Positions 1-5,855 are shown, numbered from the stretch's first letter. The stretch: DNA of 7,658 bases from Syntrophaceae bacterium UBA5619 (GCA_002424545.1 DIKL01000119.1:1-7658); one strand, 5' to 3'. Numbers and translations: made by a program. The notes: generated by a model from the letters alone, not told the origin.

Positions 1-970
1 CCGTGCAGAGGCTGACCACCCGGTACGGGATTTTGAGTCTCTTCAGCACCTCTTCGGCGTTTTCGGTCAGCCTCTCCAGCTCTTCATAGGAGTTCTCCGG
101 CCTCGAGAATTTAACCAGTTCCACCTTGTTGAACTGGTGCTGGCGGATCAGACCCCGCGTATCCTTTCCATAGGAGCCCGCTTCCGCACGGAAACAGGGC
201 GAGTAGGCCACGTAGGTTATCGGAAGCTCCTTTTCACGTAAAATCTCGTCCCGGTGGATGTTCGTGACGGGGACCTCCGCCGTCGGAATGAGGAAGTAAT
301 CCACCTTGTCGATCCGAAAGAGGTCCTCCTCGAACTTCGGGAGCTGGCCCGTTCCGGTCATGCTCTCCCGGTTGACCATGAAGGGCGTCAGCACCTCGGT
401 ATAGCCGTGAACGCCGGTGTGCAAATCGAGCATGAAGTTGACAATCGCCCTCTCCAGCCCGGCCCCGATCCCCCGGTAGAGGGTGAATCGCGCCCCGGTG
501 ATCTTCGCCCCGCGGGCAAAGTCCAGGATGTTCAGGCTCTCGCCGATCTCCCAGTGCGGTCGCGGCGCGAAGGAGAATTGCGGCTTTTCTCCCCAGACCC
601 GGATGACCGGGTTGTCCTCGGCGCCCTTCCCGCGGACGACCGATTCATGCGGCACATTGGGAAGGGTCATCAGAATCTGCTGAAGCTCTTCGTCCGCCTG
701 TTTTTGCGTCTCGTCGAGCTCCTTGATCCGGTTCGACACCTCCCCCATTCGCGCGATGATCTCGGTCGCATCCTGCCGGTTCTTCTTCCTCTCGCCGATC
801 ATCTTCGAGACGTTGTTGCGTTCGTTGCGCAACGCCTCGACCTCCCGGATGATATCCCGGCGCTTCTCGTCGAGGGCGATGAACCGTTCCAGATTGATCT
901 CCTGACCCCGCTCGCTCAATTTTCCGGCAACGAAGTCGATGTTCTGTCTGAGATACTTGATGTCCAGCAT
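1..970 (-). CDS. serS: Seryl-tRNA synthetase, N-terminal ~323 residues (3' end beyond window)
   Basis: Class II aminoacyl-tRNA synthetase that charges tRNA-Ser (and tRNA-Sec) with serine in the cytoplasm. Translating the minus strand from the ATG at 970 gives an uninterrupted frame to the window edge. It begins [14 protein letters not shown] and is followed by the long charged coiled-coil arm typical of SerRS (about residues 28-100), which grips the long variable arm of the tRNA. The catalytic core follows: motif 1 near 172-197 ([14 protein letters not shown], then EVLTPFMV), the serine-binding TAEVPVTN at 230-237, and motif 2 at 260-283 ([14 protein letters not shown], then QHQFNKVE). The frame stops at LCT (321-323), just before the usual GD and motif 3, so about 100 residues are missing only because the window ends. 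AAGGGG lies 7 bases before the ATG and supports this start. The gene is divergent from rnhA. Identity is very secure. Confidence 0.97.
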   Translation of the reverse strand, partial: MLDIKYLRQNIDFVAGKLSERGQEINLERFIALDEKRRDIIREVEALRNERNNVSKMIGERKKNRQDATEIIARMGEVSNRIKELDETQKQADEELQQILMTLPNVPHESVVRGKGAEDNPVIRVWGEKPQFSFAPRPHWEIGESLNILDFARGAKITGARFTLYRGIGAGLERAIVNFMLDLHTGVHGYTEVLTPFMVNRESMTGTGQLPKFEEDLFRIDKVDYFLIPTAEVPVTNIHRDEILREKELPITYVAYSPCFRAEAGSYGKDTRGLIRQHQFNKVELVKFSRPENSYEELERLTENAEEVLKRLKIPYRVVSLCT

Positions 971-984
971 GGACCAACCCCTTC

Positions 985-1007
985 CCCCGTTTCGGGGATG
1001 TTTCCCC
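985..1007 (-). promoter_or_regulatory. Alternative short hairpins in the serS leader
   Basis: On the transcribed (minus) strand two small GC stems share one arm. GGGG/CCCC brackets a six-base loop (1007 to 994), and CCCCG/CGGGG brackets a three-base loop (997 to 985). They cannot form together. The second ends against the G-rich stretch holding the serS Shine-Dalgarno. Whether the first stem is transcribed depends on the unknown start site. This may be simple GC-rich coincidence; the function is inference. Confidence 0.25.
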
Positions 1008-1032
1008 TATCACCATGACCCCTTGAAGTCAA
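1006..1032 (-). promoter_or_regulatory. Weak candidate serS promoter
   Basis: Reading the minus strand, TTGACT (1032-1027) is a good -35 hexamer, followed 15 bases later by GATAGG (1011-1006), a poor -10. It would give a leader of roughly 30 bases before the serS ATG at 970. Only the -35 is convincing. The same TTGAC...GATAGGGG combination occurs before the mutase gene. Confidence 0.25.
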
Positions 1033-1181
1033 TCACTTTATGGGAAATCCACGTCCCCCGGGCCGTATCCGCCCGATCGCCGGCGCATGGATGAAATGCC
1101 TCTGGAAAAGCCCGTCGAATTATATTACATACACCGCGAAAAACTTGCAAAACCAGGCGATACGCGGAGGCGGCAACCTTC

Positions 1182-1190
1182 GAAGGGGGA
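1182..1190 (+). promoter_or_regulatory. Shine-Dalgarno deciding the rnhA start
   Basis: GAAGGGGGA sits 4-5 bases before the ATG at 1195 and selects it over the upstream in-frame ATG at 1087, which has no comparable site. It overlaps a perfect 10-bp palindrome, CCTTCGAAGG (1177-1186). Confidence 0.6.
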
Positions 1191-1194
1191 TTGC

Positions 1195-1935
1195 ATGGGG
1201 AATCCGAAGAAATACTATGCTGTTGTCCGGGGTCGCCGGCCGGGCATTTACAGCGTCTGGTACGGAACGGGGGGGGCCGAAGAGCAAATCCGCGGGTATG
1301 CCGCGGCCCTCTACCGGGGGTTCGCCACGCGGGACGAGGCCAGGCGGTGGCTGGAGAACCCCTCGGCGAAAACGGGGAAGCCTTCATGCACGGCGGATGC
1401 CGAAGCCGATCACGCTGAACCGCAGCCTTCATCGGGACCGATCGTTGTTTATACCGACGGGGCGTGTTCGGGAAATCCGGGGCCCGGGGGGTACGGCGCA
1501 GTCATTCTCAAAGGGGAGAGGCGGATCGAAATCGCGCAGGGTTTTCGCCTGACGACCAACAACCGCATGGAACTGATGGCCTGCATCGCGGCGTTGGAAT
1601 CCCTGAAAGCGCCGGCGGTCGTCGATCTGCACAGCGATTCACGTTACGTGGTCAATGGGATCTGCAAGGGATGGGCCCGCAAATGGCGGGCAAACGGCTG
1701 GATGCGCACGAAAAGCGAAGCGGCCGAGAACGCCGATCTGTGGGAAAAGCTGCTCGATCTGTGCGACAAACACCGCATCCGGTTTTTCTGGGTGCACGGC
1801 CATGCCGGAAATCGGGAGAACGAACGCTGCGATCAGCTCGCGACCGACGCCGCGCAAAACGCGGACATGGAGGATGTCGCCTATGTCCGGGGCCGAACAA
1901 GGGTCGCTGGAGAATCCGCGGCGGGGCTGAGGTGA
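1195..1935 (+). CDS. rnhA: Ribonuclease HI with N-terminal RNA/DNA hybrid-binding domain
   Basis: Endonuclease that cuts the RNA strand of RNA-DNA hybrids (R-loops, primers) in the cytoplasm, using two metal ions. The 246-residue protein has two parts. Residues 5-55 (KKYYAVVRGRRPGIYSVW, then QIRGYAAALYRGF, EARRWL) form a caulimovirus-VI/hybrid-binding domain as in eukaryotic RNase H1. A charged, low-complexity linker (56-80) follows. Residues 83-222 are the RNase H fold with the complete DEDD set: D88 in YTDGAC, E126 in RMEL, D148 in SDSR and D213 in CDQLA, plus the HGHAGNRENE loop (H203). The basic handle (GWARKWRANGW, 159-169) is present, as in E. coli RNase HI. An in-frame ATG exists at 1087, but its extra 36 residues look non-native, while 1195 is preceded by GAAGGGGGA with 5-base spacing, so 1195 is chosen. 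A TATATT at 1121-1126 could be a -10 but has no good -35. It converges on the M15C peptidase gene, and no clear terminator is visible in the 83-bp gap. Confidence 0.95.
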   Translation: MGNPKKYYAVVRGRRPGIYSVWYGTGGAEEQIRGYAAALYRGFATRDEARRWLENPSAKTGKPSCTADAEADHAEPQPSSGPIVVYTDGACSGNPGPGGYGAVILKGERRIEIAQGFRLTTNNRMELMACIAALESLKAPAVVDLHSDSRYVVNGICKGWARKWRANGWMRTKSEAAENADLWEKLLDLCDKHRIRFFWVHGHAGNRENERCDQLATDAAQNADMEDVAYVRGRTRVAGESAAGLR

Positions 1936-2018
1936 GTCCGGCTGCGATCTCAGGTCCGTATCGCCCGTCCGGCACGGCTTCAAAAGACAAACCACCCTGA
2001 TCCTGAAAAGTCGTCAAG

Positions 2019-2579
2019 TTATCCCGGGTCGGATTTTTCAAAATGGTGGTAATCCCGGATATGGGTAAAATCTCCGCCCCAATCCCAGCCCTTCTCGCGG
2101 AAGGCGCGGACCAGGGGATGTTCTTCCGTGAAGGTTCCGGGTTGCGCGGGCCGCCGGAGGGCTCCCGCGGGCAAGATCCGGCCGGCCGGATCCATGGCCG
2201 GATTTTCCCAAGGATTGATATCCACCGCCCGGCCCAGGGCGTGTTGGGAGAGCCGGCTTGTCCCCGCGATGAGCCGGTAGTTGAATGCGGAGCTGTTGTC
2301 CGCGGCCATCGATGCCTCATCGGACCAGCCGAAGAAAACGATCGGCACCGCGCGGGCGACGGGAAACCGTTGCCGCTCCATCAGGGCGAAGATTTCCAGA
2401 AGATCCGGCGCGAGGTCACGGTGGACGACAAGCTGCCCCTTATGCCGACACCCATCGAAACCGCGGTAAAAGACGTCGATCAGGCGGAGATTCTCCAGGA
2501 TCTGCGGCGGCGCTTCCGTCCCGGCCACCGCCTGGGCAAAGTCCATTGCGCTGTCTTCGATCACACGGCCATCCGCCAT
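2019..2579 (-). CDS. M15C-type zinc D-Ala-D-Ala carboxypeptidase / L-Ala-D-Glu endopeptidase family protein
   Basis: Predicted zinc peptidase of the VanY/M15 clan, whose members cut peptide crosslinks or termini in peptidoglycan. The 186-residue protein carries the family signature near its C-terminus: FNYRLIAGTSRLSQHALGRA (99-118) continuing as VDIN, with Zn ligands H113 and D120; then the NPWENP loop (122-127), GWDWGGDF (164-171) and DYHHFE (176-181), whose H179 matches the third Zn ligand (family DYMHF). The start at 2579 is chosen because GGGAGGAG lies about 10 bases upstream. A longer GTG start at 2645 has no Shine-Dalgarno, adds an Arg-rich unstructured stretch, and would lie upstream of the likely transcription start. 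No signal peptide or membrane segment is visible with either start, so export is unexplained, as in phage endolysins. The exact bond cut cannot be read from the sequence. Confidence 0.88.
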   Translation of the reverse strand: MADGRVIEDSAMDFAQAVAGTEAPPQILENLRLIDVFYRGFDGCRHKGQLVVHRDLAPDLLEIFALMERQRFPVARAVPIVFFGWSDEASMAADNSSAFNYRLIAGTSRLSQHALGRAVDINPWENPAMDPAGRILPAGALRRPAQPGTFTEEHPLVRAFREKGWDWGGDFTHIRDYHHFEKSDPG

Positions 2580-2626
2580 CGCGCTGTTTCTCCTCCCGCA
2601 CCGGCCCTCCGTCGGCCGCCGGCGCC

Positions 2627-2655
2627 ACTGTAACGTGATTTCCACAACGGATCAA
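2627..2655 (-). promoter_or_regulatory. Candidate promoter of the M15C peptidase gene
   Basis: On the minus strand, TTGATC (2655-2650) and TACAGT (2632-2627) are separated by 17 bases, each with four matches to the sigma70 consensus. Transcription would begin near 2620, about 40 bases before the ATG at 2579, which makes the alternative GTG at 2645 untranscribed. Confidence 0.4.
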
Positions 2656-2674
2656 CCGGGAAAAGAAGCCGGCC

Positions 2675-2701
2675 TTGACATCAAAGAGGCTTTCTTGTAA
2701 T
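2675..2701 (+). promoter_or_regulatory. Candidate sigma70 promoter of the outer-membrane barrel gene
   Basis: A perfect TTGACA (2675-2680) is followed after 15 bases by TGTAAT (2696-2701), a five-of-six -10. The spacing is short but tolerable. It lies about 50 bases upstream of the ATG at 2753 and is back to back with the M15C promoter. Confidence 0.5.
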
Positions 2702-2752
2702 CCTCCACCCGGTCGAAGGCATTTTTTCGGTGTTAAAGGAAGGAAATTCTTC

Positions 2753-3334
2753 ATGTACCGGTTCATCTGGATGGTGTCCCTGTTACCGCTGTTTTTCCTC
2801 ACTTTCCCCGGCCATGCTGAAGAGTTGGATCACCATATCACCCTTTACGGTTCGGTCATGGCGAACGGCGCGCTGGTCGATATGGCCGTTGCCAACATAG
2901 AACTGGAACCGGAATACCGATTCGCCGTCATCGCGGCCGGGAAAAAAATCGCGAACTGGCGCGATAAAATTGATTTTGAAATGGAAGGACAAATCGTCAG
3001 ACACTTCGCGGGGCAACATCTCTGGGAATTCAATGCGTTGATTGTCGCGCGCTGGCTCCATTTCCCGTGGAATCATAAAATCAAGACGAGTTTTGCCGCC
3101 GGCGAGGGACTTTCTTACGCTTCCGAACCACCCGAGTTTGAGGAAAAGCACCATGACGGGAAAACGAGCGCTTTCTTGAACTATCTGATGTTCGAATTCG
3201 AGTTTGCGCTCCCGCAGCATCCCCGGTGGGGCCTGGTCACACGGGTTCACCATCGATCGGGGGTATTCGGCTTGTTCAACGGTGTTCACGGGGCCATGAA
3301 CGCCTATAGTCTGGGAATCCGCTATCATTTCTAA
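2753..3334 (+). CDS. Exported outer-membrane beta-barrel protein, PagL (lipid A 3-O-deacylase)-like
   Basis: A 193-residue precursor with a clear Sec signal peptide: MYR, then a hydrophobic core FIWMVSLLPLFFLTF, and a cleavage site around GHA-EE (20-24). The mature part alternates polar and hydrophobic residues as in a small beta-barrel and ends in IRYHF with a terminal Phe, the usual outer-membrane insertion signal. The C-terminal block RVHHRSGVFGLFNG (164-177) has H167-x-S169, the same spacing as the catalytic His-x-Ser of PagL, which removes the 3-position acyl chain of lipid A at the cell surface. However, no Glu is found after residue 150, where PagL has the third residue of its triad. 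GEGLSYASEPPE (117-128) looks like a conserved extracellular turn. The start at 2753 is supported by AAGGAAGG upstream; an in-frame TTG at 2675 is part of the -35 box. Barrel and export are secure; enzymatic activity is inference. Confidence 0.72.
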   Translation: MYRFIWMVSLLPLFFLTFPGHAEELDHHITLYGSVMANGALVDMAVANIELEPEYRFAVIAAGKKIANWRDKIDFEMEGQIVRHFAGQHLWEFNALIVARWLHFPWNHKIKTSFAAGEGLSYASEPPEFEEKHHDGKTSAFLNYLMFEFEFALPQHPRWGLVTRVHHRSGVFGLFNGVHGAMNAYSLGIRYHF

Positions 3335-3350
3335 TGCCCCCCTTTTCACA

Positions 3351-3379
3351 TTGAAATATTTTGCGGCTTCGCTTACAAG
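3351..3379 (+). promoter_or_regulatory. Candidate promoter of the spermidine-synthase-like pair
   Basis: TTGAAA (3351-3356) and TACAAG (3374-3379) are separated by 17 bases, in the gap between the barrel gene and the spermidine-synthase-like gene. The matches are five and four of six to sigma70 consensus. Confidence 0.4.
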
Positions 3380-3385
3380 GGCACA

Positions 3386-3414
3386 GGCGCCCCGGTCCGG
3401 AACCGGCCGGCGCC
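3386..3414 (+). other. Strong imperfect hairpin before the spermidine-synthase-like gene
   Basis: GGCGCC at 3386-3391 pairs with GGCGCC at 3409-3414. Inside it CCGGT (3392-3396) pairs with ACCGG (3402-3406) around a five-base loop, with a two-base bulge on the 3' side. That makes 11 GC-rich pairs. No T-run follows, so it is not a standard intrinsic terminator. It ends 17 bases before the GGAGG Shine-Dalgarno (3431-3435). If the promoter at 3351 is real it forms the 5' end of that transcript. Confidence 0.5.
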
Positions 3415-3439
3415 CGGAGACAACGGGAACGGAGGCAGT

Positions 3440-4330
3440 ATGGGCGCAGGCAGAACGGCCGGCCTCATTTTTCTGGGGTACCTGATGGCGGCGACCCCGG
3501 CAGCGGCGGCCGCGAACGATCAGACCCTCTATGAAGGGGATTCCATCTATCACCACATCACCATCCGCGAGGACGGCGGGGAGCGGTGCATGATCTTCGG
3601 CCGGCAGCGGGATCTCCGCCAGACCTGCATCGATCTCGCGAAACCGGACATCTCGGTTTTTGAATACTCGGCAATGATGTTTGCGGGCTTTCTCTTCCGG
3701 CCCGACGCCAAAAAGGTCTGCCTGATCGGCCTCGGCGGCGGCTACATCCCCACGGTCTTCCGGATGCATCTCCCGAAGGTCCGACTCCAGACCGTCGAGG
3801 TGGACCCCCTTGTGGACAAGCTGGCCAGAAAATACTTCGCCTTCGCCGTTCCCGCCAACCAGGCGCTCGCCATCGACGACGGCCGGCAGTTCCTGAAGAA
3901 AAGCCGGGAGCGTTACGACCAGATCTGGCTCGACGCCTTCAATTCCGATTACATCCCCGCGCACATGACGACGAAGGAGTTCCTGCAGCTTGCGAAATCA
4001 CGTCTGAACGATGGGGGGATCGTCATCCAGAACCTCTTCTGCGACAACAAATTGTACGACGCGCAGATCGCGACCTTCCAGACGGTCTTTGCGAAGGTGT
4101 TCGTCTTCGAAGGGCAGAGAAGCGGCAGCTGCATCATCGTGGCCTCCGACCGGCCTGCCTGCGAGCCCGCGGAACTTCGGAAGCAGGCGGAAAAGTGGGG
4201 CGGAAAGATCGGCCGGATCGACCTCCTCGCCGAGTCGGGCAAATGCAGAGTTTCCCTGATCCTGAAGAACGCACCGATCCTGACGGACGACTTCAATCCG
4301 GCCAACCTGCTCCTGATGCAGAAAAAATAG
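3440..4330 (+). CDS. Secreted or anchored spermidine-synthase-like (SAM-binding fold) protein
   Basis: A 296-residue protein of the polyamine aminopropyltransferase superfamily, closest in motifs to the catalytic half of 'fused MFS/spermidine synthase' proteins. After a signal-peptide-like N-terminus (MGAGRTAGLIFLGYLMA, cleavage around the Ala run at 21-25) comes the short beta domain (YHHITIRED, 37-45). The Rossmann fold follows: glycine loop IGLGGGY (96-102), acidic EVDP (120-123) expected to contact the SAM/decarboxy-SAM ribose, DDGRQFL (146-152), and WLDAFNSDYIPAHMTTKEF (163-181). It ends with TDDFNP (282-287). D165 corresponds to the catalytic Asp of SpeE (DCTDP), but the second Asp is N168 here. 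GGAGG lies 4 bases before the start. The neighbouring gene encodes the matching membrane domain, so the two probably work together. True spermidine synthesis is unproven; substrate and cellular side are unknown. Confidence 0.82.
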   Translation: MGAGRTAGLIFLGYLMAATPAAAAANDQTLYEGDSIYHHITIREDGGERCMIFGRQRDLRQTCIDLAKPDISVFEYSAMMFAGFLFRPDAKKVCLIGLGGGYIPTVFRMHLPKVRLQTVEVDPLVDKLARKYFAFAVPANQALAIDDGRQFLKKSRERYDQIWLDAFNSDYIPAHMTTKEFLQLAKSRLNDGGIVIQNLFCDNKLYDAQIATFQTVFAKVFVFEGQRSGSCIIVASDRPACEPAELRKQAEKWGGKIGRIDLLAESGKCRVSLILKNAPILTDDFNPANLLLMQKK

Positions 4331-4416
4331 CGGCGCCGCGTTCCGGTTTCCGCGGCAACGGGAAGTTTTCGGCCTGAGGGGAAAGAAAAGAACGCCGTTG
4401 GTCAAGGCGTCGATAC

Positions 4417-4420
4417 GGAG
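4417..4420 (+). promoter_or_regulatory. Shine-Dalgarno deciding the membrane protein start
   Basis: GGAG lies 2 bases before the ATG at 4423 but 8 bases before the ATG at 4429. Normal spacing favours 4429, removing two residues (MV) from the longer reading. Confidence 0.5.
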
Positions 4421-4428
4421 AAATGGTC

Positions 4429-5037
4429 ATGCCAATCGTTTACGCCGTTTTCATTTTGCTTCTCGTAACCTTCGGCGCGGTGGTGATGAGCCTGGAGATC
4501 CTCTCCTCGAACCTGATGTCCCCCTACTTTGGAGGGTCCATCTACATCTGGGGAAGCATCATCAGCTCCTTTATGGTGCACTTCTCCGTGGGTTACGTCG
4601 CCGGCGGCTATCTTTCGCGGCGTTTTCCCCGGATCTGGGTACTCACGGTCTTCCTGGTGATCGGTTCGCTGTGGGTGATCGGAATTCCGACCTTTTACAA
4701 ACCCGTCTGTGAACTGGTTTCGGACCGTATTACGGACGTCCGTCTCGGTTCGCTGGTCGCGATGAACCTGATCTTTTTCATTCCGATTTCGATCATGGCG
4801 ATGGTTTCCCCTTACATCATCGGGATCACGGCCTCCTGGAGGCGGCAGTCGTGGCTCACCGCCGGTATGGTCCTCTTCGTCTCCACCGTCGGCTCGTTCT
4901 TCGGGACAAACGTAACCGCCTTCTACCTGATCAGTCTCTTTCCGGTTTCGCGGATTGTCGTCGGCCTGGGTCTGATCTGCCTTTGCGTATCGTTTTTGAC
5001 CCTTGCGCTGCGCGCCGATCGTGACATGGGGGAATAG
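4429..5037 (+). CDS. Six-helix membrane protein, N-terminal half of 'fused MFS/spermidine synthase'
   Basis: A 202-residue integral inner-membrane protein with about six hydrophobic helices (near 4-24, 38-60, 69-90, 107-130, 141-166 and 174-194). The sequence matches the membrane portion of fused spermidine-synthase proteins: [20 protein letters not shown] (23-42), a [13 protein letters not shown] loop (55-67), MVSPYIIG (125-132), and [20 protein letters not shown] (152-171). No catalytic domain follows; it stops at DRDMGE. The partner catalytic domain is the gene immediately upstream, 98 bases away and in the same direction, so the pair looks like a fission product in reversed order, probably co-transcribed. 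A modest GC stem (4335-4340 with 4351-4356) lies between them. Function is unknown: it could anchor the enzyme or move its substrate or product. Confidence 0.8.
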   Translation: MPIVYAVFILLLVTFGAVVMSLEILSSNLMSPYFGGSIYIWGSIISSFMVHFSVGYVAGGYLSRRFPRIWVLTVFLVIGSLWVIGIPTFYKPVCELVSDRITDVRLGSLVAMNLIFFIPISIMAMVSPYIIGITASWRRQSWLTAGMVLFVSTVGSFFGTNVTAFYLISLFPVSRIVVGLGLICLCVSFLTLALRADRDMGE

Positions 5038-5085
5038 ATCCGTTCGGGGCTTCCCTGATCTCCTTTTTCGATCCGTCGAATGAGC

Positions 5086-5107
5086 CTCCCGCCAAGGGGA
5101 GTTTCCT
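5086..5107 (+). terminator. Weak possible intrinsic terminator after the membrane protein gene
   Basis: CTCCC (5086-5090) and GGGAG (5097-5101) form a five-pair stem with a six-base loop, followed by TTTCCTT. The stem is short and the T-run interrupted. It abuts the ppiB promoter, so it would separate the two transcription units. Confidence 0.3.
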
Positions 5108-5135
5108 TGACCTCCCCCGTTCCGGATGCTATGGT
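5107..5135 (+). promoter_or_regulatory. Candidate sigma70 promoter of ppiB
   Basis: TTGACC (5107-5112) and TATGGT (5130-5135) have the ideal 17-base spacing and lie 27 bases before the ppiB ATG, giving a short leader that contains the strong GAGGAG ribosome-binding site (5151-5156). Confidence 0.55.
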
Positions 5136-5162
5136 CGCAAAAATTTTTCAGAGGAGACAAAC

Positions 5163-5645
5163 ATGATTATCCTGTCGACCGGCTTGGGGGAGGTGACCAT
5201 CGAGCTCTGCGACGCCGAAGCGCCCGTTACCGTTCAGAATTTTCTCCAGTACGTCGAAGACGGTTTCTTCGACGGCACGATCTTTCACCGCGTCATCCCC
5301 GACTTCGTCCTTCAGGGCGGTGGCTTCACGGCCGACATGAAACAAAAGAAAACCCGTCCGCCGATCAAAAACGAGGCCGACAACGGTCTGAAGAACAAAC
5401 GGGGAACCCTGTCGATGGCCCGCACCCAGGAGATCGACAGCGCAACCTCCCAGTTCTTCATCAACCTCAAGGACAACGATTTTCTCGACCACGGCACGCG
5501 GGATTTCGGCTACGCGGTCTTCGCCAAGGTCACGGACGGCATGGAGATCATCGACCGGATCGCTCAGGTTGCGACGGGAAACAACGGTATGCACCGGGAT
5601 GTCCCATTGGAGCCGGTCGTCATCCTCTCCGCAAAGCGGGTGTAA
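5163..5645 (+). CDS. ppiB: Cytoplasmic cyclophilin-type peptidyl-prolyl cis-trans isomerase
   Basis: Cyclophilin that catalyses cis-trans isomerisation of X-Pro bonds and assists protein folding. The 160-residue length and the absence of a signal peptide match the cytosolic bacterial PpiB form. Active-site residues are all visible: [15 protein letters not shown] (41-55) supplies the catalytic R43, F48 and Q51; SMAR (84-87) and [10 protein letters not shown] (93-102) build the hydrophobic pocket. F107 in DNDFLDH stands where human CypA has Trp121, the substitution associated with weak cyclosporin A binding in bacterial cyclophilins. The C-terminal [11 protein letters not shown] (123-133) is standard for the family. 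GAGGAG lies 6 bases before the ATG. It has its own promoter and is followed by a hairpin, so it is probably monocistronic. Confidence 0.96.
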   Translation: MIILSTGLGEVTIELCDAEAPVTVQNFLQYVEDGFFDGTIFHRVIPDFVLQGGGFTADMKQKKTRPPIKNEADNGLKNKRGTLSMARTQEIDSATSQFFINLKDNDFLDHGTRDFGYAVFAKVTDGMEIIDRIAQVATGNNGMHRDVPLEPVVILSAKRV

Positions 5646-5674
5646 CGAACGCTTTGAGCCGGCCGCCCGTCGAC

Positions 5675-5693
5675 GCCCGCTCTGGAAGCGGGC
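5675..5693 (+). terminator. Probable ppiB terminator hairpin
   Basis: GCCCGCT (5675-5681) and AGCGGGC (5687-5693) form a perfect seven-pair GC-rich stem with a five-base loop, 29 bases after the ppiB stop. The downstream stretch is only pyrimidine-rich (TCCCCGTTCCTATT), not a clean T-run, so termination may be partial. Confidence 0.5.
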
Positions 5694-5694
5694 T

Positions 5695-5746
5695 CCCCGT
5701 TCCTATTGATCAACGGCGCCGGGATATTTCTTGACAAGGAACGGGG
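5695..5746 (+). repeat. Perfect 10-bp inverted repeat overlapping the mutase promoter
   Basis: CCCCGTTCCT (5695-5704) and AGGAACGGGG (5737-5746) are exact reverse complements separated by 32 bases. The spacer itself contains two abutting 8-bp palindromes, TTGATCAA (5706-5713) and CGGCGCCG (5714-5721), and ends in the -35 hexamer TTGACA. The left arm begins one base after the ppiB terminator stem. It may be an operator with two half sites or palindromic sites for a dimeric regulator, or an RNA stem at the end of the ppiB transcript. Confidence 0.55.
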
Positions 5747-5758
5747 GTTTGGGATAGG
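5731..5758 (+). promoter_or_regulatory. Candidate promoter of the acyl-CoA mutase operon
   Basis: A perfect TTGACA (5731-5736) is followed after 16 bases by GATAGG (5753-5758), a weak -10. The right arm of the inverted repeat fills the spacer. A weak -10 with an overlapping operator-like repeat would fit an activator- or repressor-controlled promoter. TAAAAT at 5781-5786 is a better -10 but has no -35. Confidence 0.4.
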
Positions 5759-5855
5759 GGTAGTGCGCTCCACCACGCCCTAAAATCAGCATCCTCACGC
5801 AATATGCGGCCGGAAAACTGAACTCGGAATACATCGTAAACGGGATGGTGGCAAC

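Noticed and set aside
254..1018. 254-residue plus-strand open frame over serS
   Set aside because: It is the complement of the clearly identified seryl-tRNA synthetase; its composition is that of a shadow frame.
971..1194. T-box leader for serS
   Set aside because: No T-box core (complement of the TGGNACCGCG type) and no terminator/antiterminator pair of the expected size were found upstream of serS.
1936..2018. Bidirectional terminator between the convergent rnhA and M15C genes
   Set aside because: No stem longer than about four pairs with a T-run could be found in the 83 bases.
2580..2645. GTG start at 2645 for the M15C peptidase
   Set aside because: It has no Shine-Dalgarno, adds an Arg-rich tail without homology, and lies within the likely promoter. 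The ATG at 2579 has a good GGGAGGAG.
2675..2752. TTG start at 2675 for the barrel protein
   Set aside because: The TTG is the beginning of the -35 hexamer TTGACA. Starting there would bury the signal peptide behind 26 extra residues.
2783..3964. 393-residue open frame on the minus strand across the barrel and spermidine-synthase-like genes
   Set aside because: It spans two well-supported plus-strand genes and the promoter and hairpin between them, and shows no domain or ribosome-binding site.
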